64,000 nucleotides of DNA, from positions 288,134-352,133 of the forward strand of contig NCKB01000004.1 of assembly GCA_002279065.1 (NCBI GenBank), read 5' to 3'. A program made the position numbers and the translations under genes. The DNA is from Lysobacterales bacterium 15-68-25 (GTDB taxonomy: Bacteria; Pseudomonadota; Gammaproteobacteria; Xanthomonadales; Rhodanobacteraceae). Positions 45,638-53,725 of this stretch are shown here, piece by piece (position 1 is the first letter of the stretch; every line of letters begins with the position of its first letter). The notes under the pieces are model-generated. The model was not told the DNA's origin, did no database searches, and was given only the letters and a program-made list of their open reading frames with translations.

Positions 45638-46321
45638 TCAGGCCTGCCCGGCCACGATGTTCACCGTCACCGCGATGATGAAGACATTGAAAAAGAACGC
45701 GATCACGCTGTGCAGCAGCACCATGCGACGCAACTCGCGGCTGGTGATCTGCACGTCGGATACCTGGAAGGTCATGCCGATCACGATCGAAAAGTAGGCG
45801 AAGTCCCAGTAGTCGGGCTCCTCCTTGCCGGGAAACTCCAGACCCTGGTGCTGACTGCCGTAATCGCCGTAGAAACCATGCGCGTAGTGCAGCGCGAACA
45901 TCACGTTGATGAACAGCCAGGCCAGCACGATGCAGCTGCCGGCCATCGAGAGCGCCAGCCAACCGCCGTGCCTGGCCGCTTGCAGTTCCATGGCGAGTGC
46001 GACCATCACCACGGCGGTCACCGCGATCGCGCTCCACAAAATGCCCCAGCGGCCGGCGTCCTGCAGTCGCGCCTGGTGGCGCATGCCCTGGATCGTGGCC
46101 TGGTTGAACATCACGAGCATGCCGCCGAGAAACACCAGCGCCCCCATGTCGAAACCGAGCAGCAGTGCCGGCGCCAGCGACATCCCGCTGGCCCGCAAAA
46201 GACCCGATGCCGCCACGAACACGGCGAAGGCAATGCTGAGCCTCGGGCGCACCCGCAACGAGTGCAGGGGGCGCCAGCGACTGCCGACGGTGGTGACGGG
46301 ATGTTCGGGAGGTGCGCTCAT
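45638..46321 (-). CDS. DUF1345 membrane protein
   Basis: A 227-residue protein with five hydrophobic segments and the DUF1345 signatures WLFINVMFALHYAHGFYG and PDYWDFAYFSIVIGMTFQVSDVQITSRELRRMVLLHSVIAFFFN. The conserved acidic and aromatic residues resemble channel or transport proteins, but no function has been shown. Co-oriented with the GNAT gene upstream (27 bases) and the four-helix protein downstream (9 bases). Confidence 0.85.
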   Translation of the reverse strand: MSAPPEHPVTTVGSRWRPLHSLRVRPRLSIAFAVFVAASGLLRASGMSLAPALLLGFDMGALVFLGGMLVMFNQATIQGMRHQARLQDAGRWGILWSAIAVTAVVMVALAMELQAARHGGWLALSMAGSCIVLAWLFINVMFALHYAHGFYGDYGSQHQGLEFPGKEEPDYWDFAYFSIVIGMTFQVSDVQITSRELRRMVLLHSVIAFFFNVFIIAVTVNIVAGQA

Positions 46322-46348
46322 GGGCTGCCGGGCGACTGGGTGGGAAGA

Positions 46349-46642
46349 TCAGGTCAGCAGGTCGCCGACCTGCGGATGGCGCCGCGCCCATGCCGCGGCG
46401 TATGAGCAACTCGGCCGGACGCGCCAGCCGTGCTGTCGGGCAATCTCGAACGCAGCGGCCACCAGCGCGCCAGCCATGCCCCTGCCGCGCGCCGCGACCG
46501 GCACGCCGGTATGGTCGATCGTCATCACGGTTGCGCCCCCGTCGGATTGCAGCACGTAGGTCAGGATCCCCCGATGGCCTTCCTGCCAGGTTTCCAACGC
46601 ACAGGCATCCTCATCGTGCCGAACGGCGAACTCGGTGGACAT
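46349..46642 (-). CDS. Small GNAT-type N-acetyltransferase, YidJ/GtpC-like
   Basis: A 97-residue single-domain protein of the short acetyltransferase group (NAT_SF_SIMPLE/DUF1794-like YjdJ): GILTYVLQSDGGATVMTIDHTGVPVAARGRGMAGALVAAAFEIARQHGWRVRPSCSYAAAWARRHP. The R/Q-x-x-G-x-G/A acetyl-CoA site is ARGRGMAGAL and the terminal CSYAAAW is a hallmark. Substrate unknown. It heads an apparent operon with two membrane proteins. Confidence 0.85.
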   Translation of the reverse strand: MSTEFAVRHDEDACALETWQEGHRGILTYVLQSDGGATVMTIDHTGVPVAARGRGMAGALVAAAFEIARQHGWRVRPSCSYAAAWARRHPQVGDLLT

Positions 46643-46760
46643 GGCGGCTCCGCAATCAATGACCGGCGAAGCATACGACCGATGCCCTGCACATTTCGTC
46701 GATGGCCGGACGCGCAACATGTTTCGACGTTCCGGATTTCCCCACCCTGAGGACCGCGCC

Positions 46761-47186
46761 ATGAAGAAATCCGCATCCGCCCACTGGTCCGGCGACCTGC
46801 GCAGCGGCACCGGCAGCATCTCCACCGAGACCGGCGTGCTGCGCGAAGCGCCCTACGGATTCGCCTCTCGCTTCGAGGACGGCCCCGGCACCAATCCGGA
46901 AGAGCTGATCGGCGCAGCCCACGCGGCGTGCTTCTCGATGGCACTCTCGCTGGGACTGGAACAGGCCGGGCTCACCGCCGACAGCATCGACACCCGCGCC
47001 GTGGTCCACCTGGAGAAGGATGGCGAGGGCTTCGCCATCACCGCGATCCATCTCACCTGTCGTGCCAGGGTCCCGAACGCCGACGCGGACACCTTCGCGC
47101 GCATCGCCGAGGCGACCAAGACCGGCTGTCCGGTGTCCAAGGTACTCAAGGCCAGCATCACGCTGGACGCCGCGTTGACCTCCTGA
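46761..47186 (+). CDS. OsmC family peroxiredoxin (OsmC/Ohr)
   Basis: A 141-residue OsmC-like thiol peroxidase. The two reactive cysteines are in AHAACFSMALS (Cys ~58) and KTGCPVSKVLKA (Cys ~124), separated as in OsmC; ASRFEDGPGTNPEELIGAAHAACF is the usual OsmC block. It reduces organic hydroperoxides. Convergent with aroG (four bases apart). Confidence 0.93.
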   Translation: MKKSASAHWSGDLRSGTGSISTETGVLREAPYGFASRFEDGPGTNPEELIGAAHAACFSMALSLGLEQAGLTADSIDTRAVVHLEKDGEGFAITAIHLTCRARVPNADADTFARIAEATKTGCPVSKVLKASITLDAALTS

Positions 47187-47190
47187 CGCC

Positions 47191-48261
47191 TCAGGCCACC
47201 TGGCGTACGGCCTGCCGGCGGGCCCGCACCGCCTCGGCCAGCCTTGCCAGCACGGCCACCGAAGCGTCCCAGTCGATGCAGCCGTCGGTGATGCTCTGGC
47301 CGTACGCCAGCGGCTGGCCGGGCACCAGGTCCTGCCGGCCGCCGACCAGGTGGCTCTCGACCATCACGCCGATGATGCGCGACTCGCCCGCGGCGATCTG
47401 GCCGGCGATGTCGGCCACCACCGCCGGCTGGTTCTCCGGCTTCTTGTTGCTGTTGGCGTGGCTGGCGTCGATCATCAGCCGCGGCGCCGGGCCGGCCTTG
47501 CCGATCGCCGCACAGGCGGCCTCGACGCTGGCCGCGTCGTAGTTCGGCGCGCTGCCGCCGCGCAGGATCACGTGGCAGTCGCCGTTGCCGGCGGTGGTGG
47601 CGATGGCGGTGCGGCCGTCCTTGGTCACGGCCAGGAAATGGTGCGGCTGCGAGGCGGCCAGCACCGCGTCCACCGCGATCTTCACGTTGCCGTCGGTGCC
47701 GTTCTTGAAGCCGACCGGGCACGACAGGCCCGAGGCCAGCTCGCGGTGCACCTGGCTCTCGGTGGTGCGCGCACCGATCGCGCCCCAGCTCACCAGGTCG
47801 GCGATGTACTGCGGGGTGATCATGTCGAGGAACTCGCATCCGGCCGGCACGCCCAACTCGTTGATGCCGATCAGCAGGCCCCGTGCCAGCCGCAGGCCGC
47901 GATCGATGCGGAAACTGCCGTCCAGGTCGGGATCGTTGATCAGGCCCTTCCAGCCCACCGTGGTGCGCGGCTTCTCGAAATACACGCGCATCACGATCTC
48001 CAGCGCGTCGGCGTGCTTTTCGCGCTCGACCGCCAACCGCTGCGCGTACTCGATCGCAGCGCGGGTATCGTGGATCGAGCACGGGCCGATCACCACGGCG
48101 AGGCGGTCGTCGCGCCCCTGCAGGATCGCGTGCAGGCGCTCGCGGCTGCGGGCGACGGTGCGGTGGGCGGCTTGCGGATCGGCGCAGTCGCCGATCACCT
48201 CGGCCGGAGTGGACAGGCGCTTCAGCTCGCGGATGCGCAGGTCGTCGGTGGCAGTGCTCAT
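47191..48261 (-). CDS. aroG: 3-deoxy-D-arabino-heptulosonate 7-phosphate (DAHP) synthase, class I
   Basis: A 356-residue class I-alpha DAHP synthase, first enzyme of the shikimate pathway (PEP + erythrose 4-phosphate). Active-site segments: VVIGPCSIHD with the metal Cys, FEKPRTTVGWKGLINDP, GARTTESQVHRELASGLSCPVGFKNGTDG, and DASHANSNKKPENQ with metal His. Length and N-terminal regulatory extension match the AroF/G/H family; which amino acid inhibits it cannot be read safely. The ATG at 48261 is chosen (MSTATDDLRI). Upstream are an intrinsic terminator and a small aromatic-rich leader peptide, so expression is probably controlled by attenuation. Confidence 0.95.
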   Translation of the reverse strand: MSTATDDLRIRELKRLSTPAEVIGDCADPQAAHRTVARSRERLHAILQGRDDRLAVVIGPCSIHDTRAAIEYAQRLAVEREKHADALEIVMRVYFEKPRTTVGWKGLINDPDLDGSFRIDRGLRLARGLLIGINELGVPAGCEFLDMITPQYIADLVSWGAIGARTTESQVHRELASGLSCPVGFKNGTDGNVKIAVDAVLAASQPHHFLAVTKDGRTAIATTAGNGDCHVILRGGSAPNYDAASVEAACAAIGKAGPAPRLMIDASHANSNKKPENQPAVVADIAGQIAAGESRIIGVMVESHLVGGRQDLVPGQPLAYGQSITDGCIDWDASVAVLARLAEAVRARRQAVRQVA

Positions 48262-48298
48262 GGTGCGGGTCCTCGTGTCGGGTTTCCGGGCGACCATG

Positions 48299-48330
48299 AA
48301 AAAAGCCGCCAGGGTTGGGCTGGCGGCTTT
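48299..48330 (-). terminator. Attenuator (leader terminator) of aroG
   Basis: An 11-bp perfect stem (48320-48330 with 48302-48312, loop of 7) followed on the minus strand by a run of six T residues (48304-48299) lies 38 bases before the aroG start and 30 bases after the leader-peptide stop. As no gene ends here, its position inside the aroG leader marks it as an attenuator. A pre-terminator pairing is possible between GGCGG in leader codons 19-21 and CCGCC in the terminator's first arm. Confidence 0.88.
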
Positions 48331-48359
48331 CAGGATTCGGTGGGATCGGTGTGTGCTGC

Positions 48360-48440
48360 TTACGATCGCGCCCCTGGCTCCGCCTGTGGCCTCGGATAGC
48401 CATAAAACCAGGTAAACCAGCGGGCAGTGCGGAGCGTCAT
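48360..48440 (-). CDS. Leader peptide of aroG, aromatic-rich
   Basis: A 26-codon open frame on the minus strand, ATG at 48440 and TAA at 48362-48360. Codons 8-15 read W-F-T-W-F-Y-G-Y: two Trp, two Phe and two Tyr in eight positions, far beyond chance. Stop codon and attenuator spacing are right for ribosome-mediated transcription attenuation: starvation for any aromatic amino acid would stall the ribosome and favour anti-termination. No Shine-Dalgarno is visible; a TATCCC box seven bases before the ATG suggests the transcript could be nearly leaderless. CCTGG in codons 10-11 can pair with CCAGG in codons 22-23 as a 1:2 stem. Confidence 0.8.
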   Translation of the reverse strand: MTLRTARWFTWFYGYPRPQAEPGARS

Positions 48441-48564
48441 GCGGTTAGGGATAACACATCCGCCGGCCAATGCAAACGTCGGAAATGGCATAAGCGGCAG
48501 CGACCCGCGACACCGGATGTCGCAAGCCGCGGCCAGCACACGACCGGGCGGCTAAAATCCGCGC

Positions 48565-49485
48565 ATGCCCTCCGCCCTGCACCTCGTCACCCGACCGGCC
48601 CAGGCGGCGATCCGCCGCTGGGTGGCCGGCGCGTTCCCGCGCCACGGCGGCGGCACGGTCGACTACGACGCCCCGCCGGGTGACCCGGGCCTGTTCGATC
48701 CGGACGGTGCCACCTGGCGCATCCACGCCGACTTCCCCGGCATGCTCGCCGGCGGCCTGGCCGCGCTGATGCTGCAGACCCTGCACCCGCTGGCGCTGGC
48801 CGGCGTGTGGGACCACTCGAACTTCCGCGAGGACCTGCTCGGCCGGCTGCGCCGCACCACCACCTTCGTCGGCGGTACCACCTACGCCCCGCGCGCCGCG
48901 GCGGAAGCGCTGATCGAGCGCGTGCGCGGCATCCATGACCGCGTGCACGGGTTCGCCGAGGACGGCCGCCCCTACGACGCCAACGATCCGACCCTGCTCA
49001 CCTGGGTCCACGTGACCGAGGCCTACAGCTTCCTCCAGGGCTATCGGCGCTACAGCCACATCGACCTGCCGTCCGGTGCAGCCGATCGCTACTTCGACGA
49101 GTCGCGCCGGGTGGCCGAGGCGCTCGGCGCGCGTGACGTGCCGCGCAGCGAGGCCGAGGTGAACGCGTACTTCCAGAAGGTACGGGCCACTCTCGCCTAC
49201 ACCGAACGCACCCGCACCGTGCTGGACATCCTCGCCCAGGTGCGGTTGCCGGTGCCGGTTGCCTCGCTGTCACGCGACGTGTTCCTGCATGCCGGCGCCG
49301 CCCTGCTGCCGGAGTGGGCGACGCGGATGCTTCGCCGCACGCCGGCCCAACGTGCCAGCGCGAGGATGGCAGCGCATGCCCTGTGGTCGATGGCGCCGGT
49401 GTTCCGGCTGGCGTTGACGGACGGCATCGCTGCCCACGCCTGCCGGCGGGTCGATCGCGACCCGCGCAGCCTGCATCGCTGGTGA
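48565..49485 (+). CDS. MpaB-like oxygenase (DUF2236)
   Basis: A 306-residue DUF2236 protein, the domain of latex-clearing protein Lcp and mycophenolate pathway MpaB. The domain includes FPGMLAGGLAALMLQTLHPLALAGVWDHSNF, RTTTFVGGTTY, LLTWVHVTEAYSFLQGYRRY and the late HALW; histidines in these segments are haem or metal ligand candidates. No signal peptide, so probably cytoplasmic. Substrate unknown. It diverges from aroG and converges with the diguanylate cyclase gene. Confidence 0.87.
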   Translation: MPSALHLVTRPAQAAIRRWVAGAFPRHGGGTVDYDAPPGDPGLFDPDGATWRIHADFPGMLAGGLAALMLQTLHPLALAGVWDHSNFREDLLGRLRRTTTFVGGTTYAPRAAAEALIERVRGIHDRVHGFAEDGRPYDANDPTLLTWVHVTEAYSFLQGYRRYSHIDLPSGAADRYFDESRRVAEALGARDVPRSEAEVNAYFQKVRATLAYTERTRTVLDILAQVRLPVPVASLSRDVFLHAGAALLPEWATRMLRRTPAQRASARMAAHALWSMAPVFRLALTDGIAAHACRRVDRDPRSLHRW

Positions 49486-49501
49486 CGCGGGCCAGCCAGG
49501 C

Positions 49502-50674
49502 TCAGGCCAGTGCTTCGCCCGACATCACGCGATTGCGCCCGGCCCGCTTGGCGGCGTAGAGCGCCGCGTCGGCGCGCCGACGCAGCACCGTCATGTCCCA
49601 GCCACCGGGCCCAGCCACGGCCGTACCGATCGACACGGTCAGGCGGACCGATTCGCCGTTGATCAACAGCGGGGAATTCTCCACCGTGGAACGGATCCGC
49701 TCGGCCAGCGCCATCAGTCCGTCCTCGTCGACGCCGGGCGACAGCACCAGGAACTCCTCGCCGCCGACCCGGCCGACGATGTCGCCACTGCGCAGCATGC
49801 TCTGGATGTGACCGACCAGCGCCTGCAGCACCTTGTCGCCGCCATCGTGGCCGAAGCGGTCGTTGATGTGCTTGAAGTGGTCGGCGTCCAGCAACAGCAC
49901 GCCCACCGAGCCCCGCCATCCCCGGGCCTCGGCCAGCATCCGGTCCGAGGCCTCGCCCATGGCACGGCGGTTGGCCACGCCGGTCAGCGGATCGACCCGC
50001 GCCAGCTCGTGCAACTCGCGTCGCAGGATCTCGTTGTAGAGCAGCAGGAAGCCGATGCTGGCAAACAGTGGCTGCATGCCCAGCAGCAGCACGTAAAACA
50101 CGTTCACCGGAGACGGCGTGGCCACCTGGTCGGGGGGATTGGTACCCAGCCAGAGCGTGCCGTTGCGCCACAGCAGCAGTGCCAGCTCCAGCAGATAGAC
50201 CCAGAGCAGCACGCAGCGGGCGCGCGTGTCGCGATCCCTGCAGCCGCCGCGCAGCGCCTCGACGTTGAGCAGCACGTTGGCCAGGATCGCGCACGACCCC
50301 CACAACACGCGCAGCCGGTAATCGGGGTAGACCACGCCCAGCCAGGAGACTCCGGACCAGCCGATCAGGCCGATCGCCGTCGCCGTCTTCAGCCGCAGGG
50401 GCTCGCCGAGCAGCTGGCGGATGGCGACCACCACCATGCCCTGGGCGAGCAGGTTGAGGGCGTTCCCCCCAAGCAGCAGTACGGCCGGCGAGATGAACGC
50501 CTGCAGCGCCAGCAGGGCATAGCCGGCGGCCTCGACCGCCAGTGCGAGCGCGCGCAGCCGGATCGCCGCCAGCGCACGGTCGTTGCCGCTGTGGGTACCA
50601 AGCCACAGCATGAGACCCAGTGCCAGGGCCTGCACGGCGTTGAGCAGCGACAGTGTCTCGACTTGAACCGGCAT
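49502..50674 (-). CDS. Membrane-anchored diguanylate cyclase
   Basis: A 390-residue protein with an N-terminal membrane domain of about seven helices (residues ~8-225, no recognised sensor name) and a C-terminal GGDEF domain (~232-388). The active-site motif is GGEEF (GRVGGEEFLVLSPG), with intact DPLTGVANRRAM and DADHFKHINDRFGHDGGD segments, so cyclic di-GMP synthesis is expected. No RxxD inhibitory site is seen before GGEEF. The ATG at 50674 starts at a hydrophobic helix. An exopolysaccharide locus with a sigma-54 promoter lies 3 kb away. Confidence 0.9.
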   Translation of the reverse strand: MPVQVETLSLLNAVQALALGLMLWLGTHSGNDRALAAIRLRALALAVEAAGYALLALQAFISPAVLLLGGNALNLLAQGMVVVAIRQLLGEPLRLKTATAIGLIGWSGVSWLGVVYPDYRLRVLWGSCAILANVLLNVEALRGGCRDRDTRARCVLLWVYLLELALLLWRNGTLWLGTNPPDQVATPSPVNVFYVLLLGMQPLFASIGFLLLYNEILRRELHELARVDPLTGVANRRAMGEASDRMLAEARGWRGSVGVLLLDADHFKHINDRFGHDGGDKVLQALVGHIQSMLRSGDIVGRVGGEEFLVLSPGVDEDGLMALAERIRSTVENSPLLINGESVRLTVSIGTAVAGPGGWDMTVLRRRADAALYAAKRAGRNRVMSGEALA

Positions 50675-50846
50675 CCCCTCTCCCTGCCCCTGCTTGCCGC
50701 GAGTGCCGTCGCAGCCGAACGGCGGAATAGTACCCGCCGGACCCGGCCCCGTGCACTGCACCGCGCCTGCGCCACACGCGGCCCGGGGCTTTGACTGGCC
50801 GCGCGGATTGGCTACTTTCGCCGCGGAGACTCTCACCGGACCCCGG

Positions 50847-52730
50847 ATGGCCACGCTCATTCCCTCCCGCAACAGCTGCCTGCCGCGCATGACCAGCGGC
50901 GAGAAACGGGTTTCCGAACGCCTGGAGCAGAAGCTCGAGGACGACTACCTGATCTGGTACGACGTGCCGGTCGGCCCCAAGCAGCGCCACCCCGACTTCG
51001 TCATCGTCCACCCTCGCCGCGGCCTGCTGGTGCTGGAGGTGAAGGACTGGAAGGCCGAGACGCTGCAGCAGGTCGACAGCACCCAGGTCACCCTGCTCAC
51101 CGACCGCGGCACGGTGAAGGAGAACAACCCGCTGCTGCAGGCGCGGGCCTATGCGCTGGAGATCGGCGTGGCGCTGCAGAAGGACCCCGCGCTGCACTTC
51201 CCGCCGGGCCACCGCCACGCCGGCAAGCTGGTGATGCCATGGGGCTGGGGCGTGGTGCTGGCCAACATCAGCCGCAAGCAGTTCGACGATGGCGGGCTGG
51301 ACGCGGTGCTGCCCTCGCACCTGGTGATCTGCCGCGACGAGATCTACGAGTCGGTGGAGGCCGAGGCCTTCCAGGAGCGGCTGTGGGCGATGTTTCCGCA
51401 GGTGTTCCCGGTGGCACTCACCCTGCCCCAGCTCGACCGCGTGCGCTGGCACCTGTTCCCGGAGTTGCGGGTCGACCCGGGCTCGGGCCAGTTCGGCCTG
51501 TTCCCGCCCGGCGCGGGGGAACCCGGCAAGTCAATCGAGATCCCCGAGCTGGTCAAGGTGATGGACGCCCAGCAGGAGCAGCTCGCCCGCTCGCTGGGCG
51601 ACGGCCACCGCCTGATCCACGGCGTGGCCGGTTCCGGCAAGACCATGATCCTCGGCTTCCGCGCGCTGCAGCTGGCGCGCACGATGGCCAAGCCGATCCT
51701 GGTGCTCTGCTACAACAAGACTCTGGCCGGGCGGCTGGACCAGCTGGTCGGCGAGCGCGGCCTGTCGGACAAGGTGCAGGTGTACAACTTCCACCGCTGG
51801 TGCCGGCAGATGCTCGCCGCCTACCACGTCGACCTGCCCACGAAGGACGGCAAGAGCACCGACGACTACTTCGCCGAGATGGTCGAGCGGGTCATCGCCG
51901 GCGTCGACCGCGGCCAGATCCCGCGCTTCCAGTACGGCGCCGTGCTGGTGGATGAGGGCCACGACTTCGAGCCGGACTGGTACAGGCTGATCGTGCAGAT
52001 GGTCGACCCCAGCACCAACTCGCTGCTGGTGCTGTACGACGACGCGCAGAACATCTACGGCCGCGACGACCGCCGCAAGTTCACCTGGAAGGAACTCGGC
52101 GTGCAGGCGCAGGGCCGCACCACCATCCTCAAGCTCAACTACCGCAACACCCTGGAGATCCTCTCGGTCGCCCGCGGCTTCGCCAGCGACCTGCTGATCG
52201 AACGGATCGGCGAGGACGACGGCGTGCCGCTGGTGGCTCCGGAGAGCGCGGGCCGGCGCGGCCCGGTACCGGAGCTGATCCGCACCGACACCGCCGGCGC
52301 CCAGCTCACCGCGCTGATCCAGTGCCTGCGCGACGAGATCGCCAACGGCCGCCCGCTCTCGGACATGGCGGTGATCTTCCGCAACCAGTGGGAGGGCGAG
52401 AAGCTGCACGAGGCGCTCAAGCGCGAGGGCATCGCCAGCCGGCTGGCCGAGGGCGACGGCAAGCGCGCGCTGTTCCTGGTCGAGGACGCGGTGAAGCTGG
52501 TCACCATGCACTCCAGCAAGGGCCTGGAGTTCCCGTTCGTGATCGTCCCGGGGCTCGGCTCGCTGCCCAAGCCGGGCAAGGACGAGGCCGAGGAAGCCCG
52601 CCTGCTCTACGTGGCGATGACCCGTGCCACCGAACGGCTGGTGCTGATCCACCACGAGGATTCAGTGTTCAGCCAGCGCATCCGCAATGCGATCAACGAG
52701 GTGCAGGGGCAACTGCAGGCGCTGGAGTGA
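50847..52730 (+). CDS. NERD nuclease domain plus UvrD/REP-like helicase
   Basis: A 627-residue two-domain protein. The N-terminal NERD domain (~15-125) keeps a PD-(D/E)xK-type core: Asp50 (HPDFVIVHPRRG) and Glu64-x-Lys66 (VLEVKDWK). The helicase part has Walker A GVAGSGKT (259-266), Walker B VLVDEGHDFEPDW, motif III-like LLVLYDDAQNIYG, RTTILKLNYRNT and motif V/VI VTMHSSKGLEFPFVIVPG and LLYVAMTRATERLVLI. The layout matches stand-alone NERD-helicases; some are antiphage (Nhi), others act in DNA repair. It is flanked by ordinary genes, so the role is unclear. Confidence 0.9.
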   Translation: MATLIPSRNSCLPRMTSGEKRVSERLEQKLEDDYLIWYDVPVGPKQRHPDFVIVHPRRGLLVLEVKDWKAETLQQVDSTQVTLLTDRGTVKENNPLLQARAYALEIGVALQKDPALHFPPGHRHAGKLVMPWGWGVVLANISRKQFDDGGLDAVLPSHLVICRDEIYESVEAEAFQERLWAMFPQVFPVALTLPQLDRVRWHLFPELRVDPGSGQFGLFPPGAGEPGKSIEIPELVKVMDAQQEQLARSLGDGHRLIHGVAGSGKTMILGFRALQLARTMAKPILVLCYNKTLAGRLDQLVGERGLSDKVQVYNFHRWCRQMLAAYHVDLPTKDGKSTDDYFAEMVERVIAGVDRGQIPRFQYGAVLVDEGHDFEPDWYRLIVQMVDPSTNSLLVLYDDAQNIYGRDDRRKFTWKELGVQAQGRTTILKLNYRNTLEILSVARGFASDLLIERIGEDDGVPLVAPESAGRRGPVPELIRTDTAGAQLTALIQCLRDEIANGRPLSDMAVIFRNQWEGEKLHEALKREGIASRLAEGDGKRALFLVEDAVKLVTMHSSKGLEFPFVIVPGLGSLPKPGKDEAEEARLLYVAMTRATERLVLIHHEDSVFSQRIRNAINEVQGQLQALE

Positions 52731-52857
52731 GGAGGACACCGCCACAAGAGGCGCTGGAATCCACTGACTCGACCCATCGCGCCCAGCACCGATCGACGCT
52801 TGGACAAGCCCGCCGCACACCCCACCTTGCCGATACGCGCCAGCCGCAGGAGTCCTC

Positions 52858-53334
52858 ATGTCCCGCTTCGACCTGACCCCGCCCACCGACACCCAGCGCG
52901 AGGCGATCACCGCCGGGCTGACCCCGGACGAGCGCCGCGTGTTGCTCCAGCACGGCACCGAGGCGGCGTTCTGCGGGGTGTTCCTCGACAACAAGAAGGA
53001 CGGCGTCTACACCTGCCGCTTCTGTGGGCTGCCGCTGTTCCGCTCCAGCGCCAAGTTCGACTCCGGCACCGGCTGGCCAAGCTTCTTCGCCCCCTACGAC
53101 GACGCCCACCTGCGCTACATCCGCGACACCAGCTACGGCATGGTGCGCACCGAAGAGGTCTGCGCCCGCTGTGGCAGCCACCTCGGCCACGTGTTCCCCG
53201 ACGGTCCGCCGCCGACCGGCCACCGCCACTGCCTCAACTCGGTGGCGCTGGGTTTCGTCGAGCAGGGGCAGCCGTTGCCGGATGTGCTGGAACGCGGCGC
53301 GCCCGAGGGCCAGCCCGACGCCATCGCGGGCTGA
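52858..53334 (+). CDS. msrB: Peptide-methionine (R)-S-oxide reductase MsrB
   Basis: A 158-residue MsrB. The catalytic Cys125 lies in [10 protein letters not shown], close to the usual RYCxNS; a structural zinc is bound by Cys53/Cys56 (CRFC) and Cys102/Cys105 (CARC). [12 protein letters not shown] is the substrate-binding signature. No signal peptide, so cytoplasmic. It repairs methionine-R-sulfoxide. Good confidence. Confidence 0.95.
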   Translation: MSRFDLTPPTDTQREAITAGLTPDERRVLLQHGTEAAFCGVFLDNKKDGVYTCRFCGLPLFRSSAKFDSGTGWPSFFAPYDDAHLRYIRDTSYGMVRTEEVCARCGSHLGHVFPDGPPPTGHRHCLNSVALGFVEQGQPLPDVLERGAPEGQPDAIAG

Positions 53335-53492
53335 CAGCGCACGCGCGCGGGGTCACTTTCTGCCGCCGGGTGCTCGCCAGCGTCACCGCGGCGTGGCCGA
53401 GCGCCCTTGACCGGCCTTGCCCACCTCTCTCGCCCGCTCCGGATCGCGACCGGACAGGCCCCGCCATGCCAGCCGTTCAGCTTTCGGAAACA

Positions 53493-53510
53493 CCTGCAAG
53501 TTCTTGCAGG
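53493..53510. promoter_or_regulatory. Perfect 18-bp palindrome upstream of sigma-54 promoter
   Basis: CCTGCAAG (53493-53500), TT, CTTGCAGG (53503-53510). It lies ~86 bases before the -24 element at 53596, the distance at which enhancer-binding activators of sigma-54 RNA polymerase bind. It is a candidate activator site. The rest of the 391-base gap (53335-53725) shows no gene. Confidence 0.55.
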
Positions 53511-53595
53511 ATGGGGCTTGCGGACCATTTTGCGGGGCCGCGGCCATCGCTGCGACATTTGCTCCTCGGGGCCCGCATGACCAAAGCATGACGGG

Positions 53596-53611
53596 TGGCA
53601 CGCCTTCTGCT
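53596..53611 (+). promoter_or_regulatory. Sigma-54 (RpoN) -24/-12 promoter
   Basis: TGGCACG (53596-53602), four bases, CTGCT (53607-53611): GG and GC are separated by exactly 10 bases, and the site differs from the consensus TGGCACG-N4-TTGCT at one base. Transcription would start near 53623, giving a ~100-base leader to the glycosyltransferase ATG. Confidence 0.7.
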
Positions 53612-53725
53612 TATTCCCTGATCAAGAAGCTCCACTCCCCCACCCGAAGACCAAGCCAGCGCTCCCATGGCCATCCGCAGGATGACCGTGTCGGGCGGAG
53701 TCACCCCCAAGACGAGCCGAATGCC

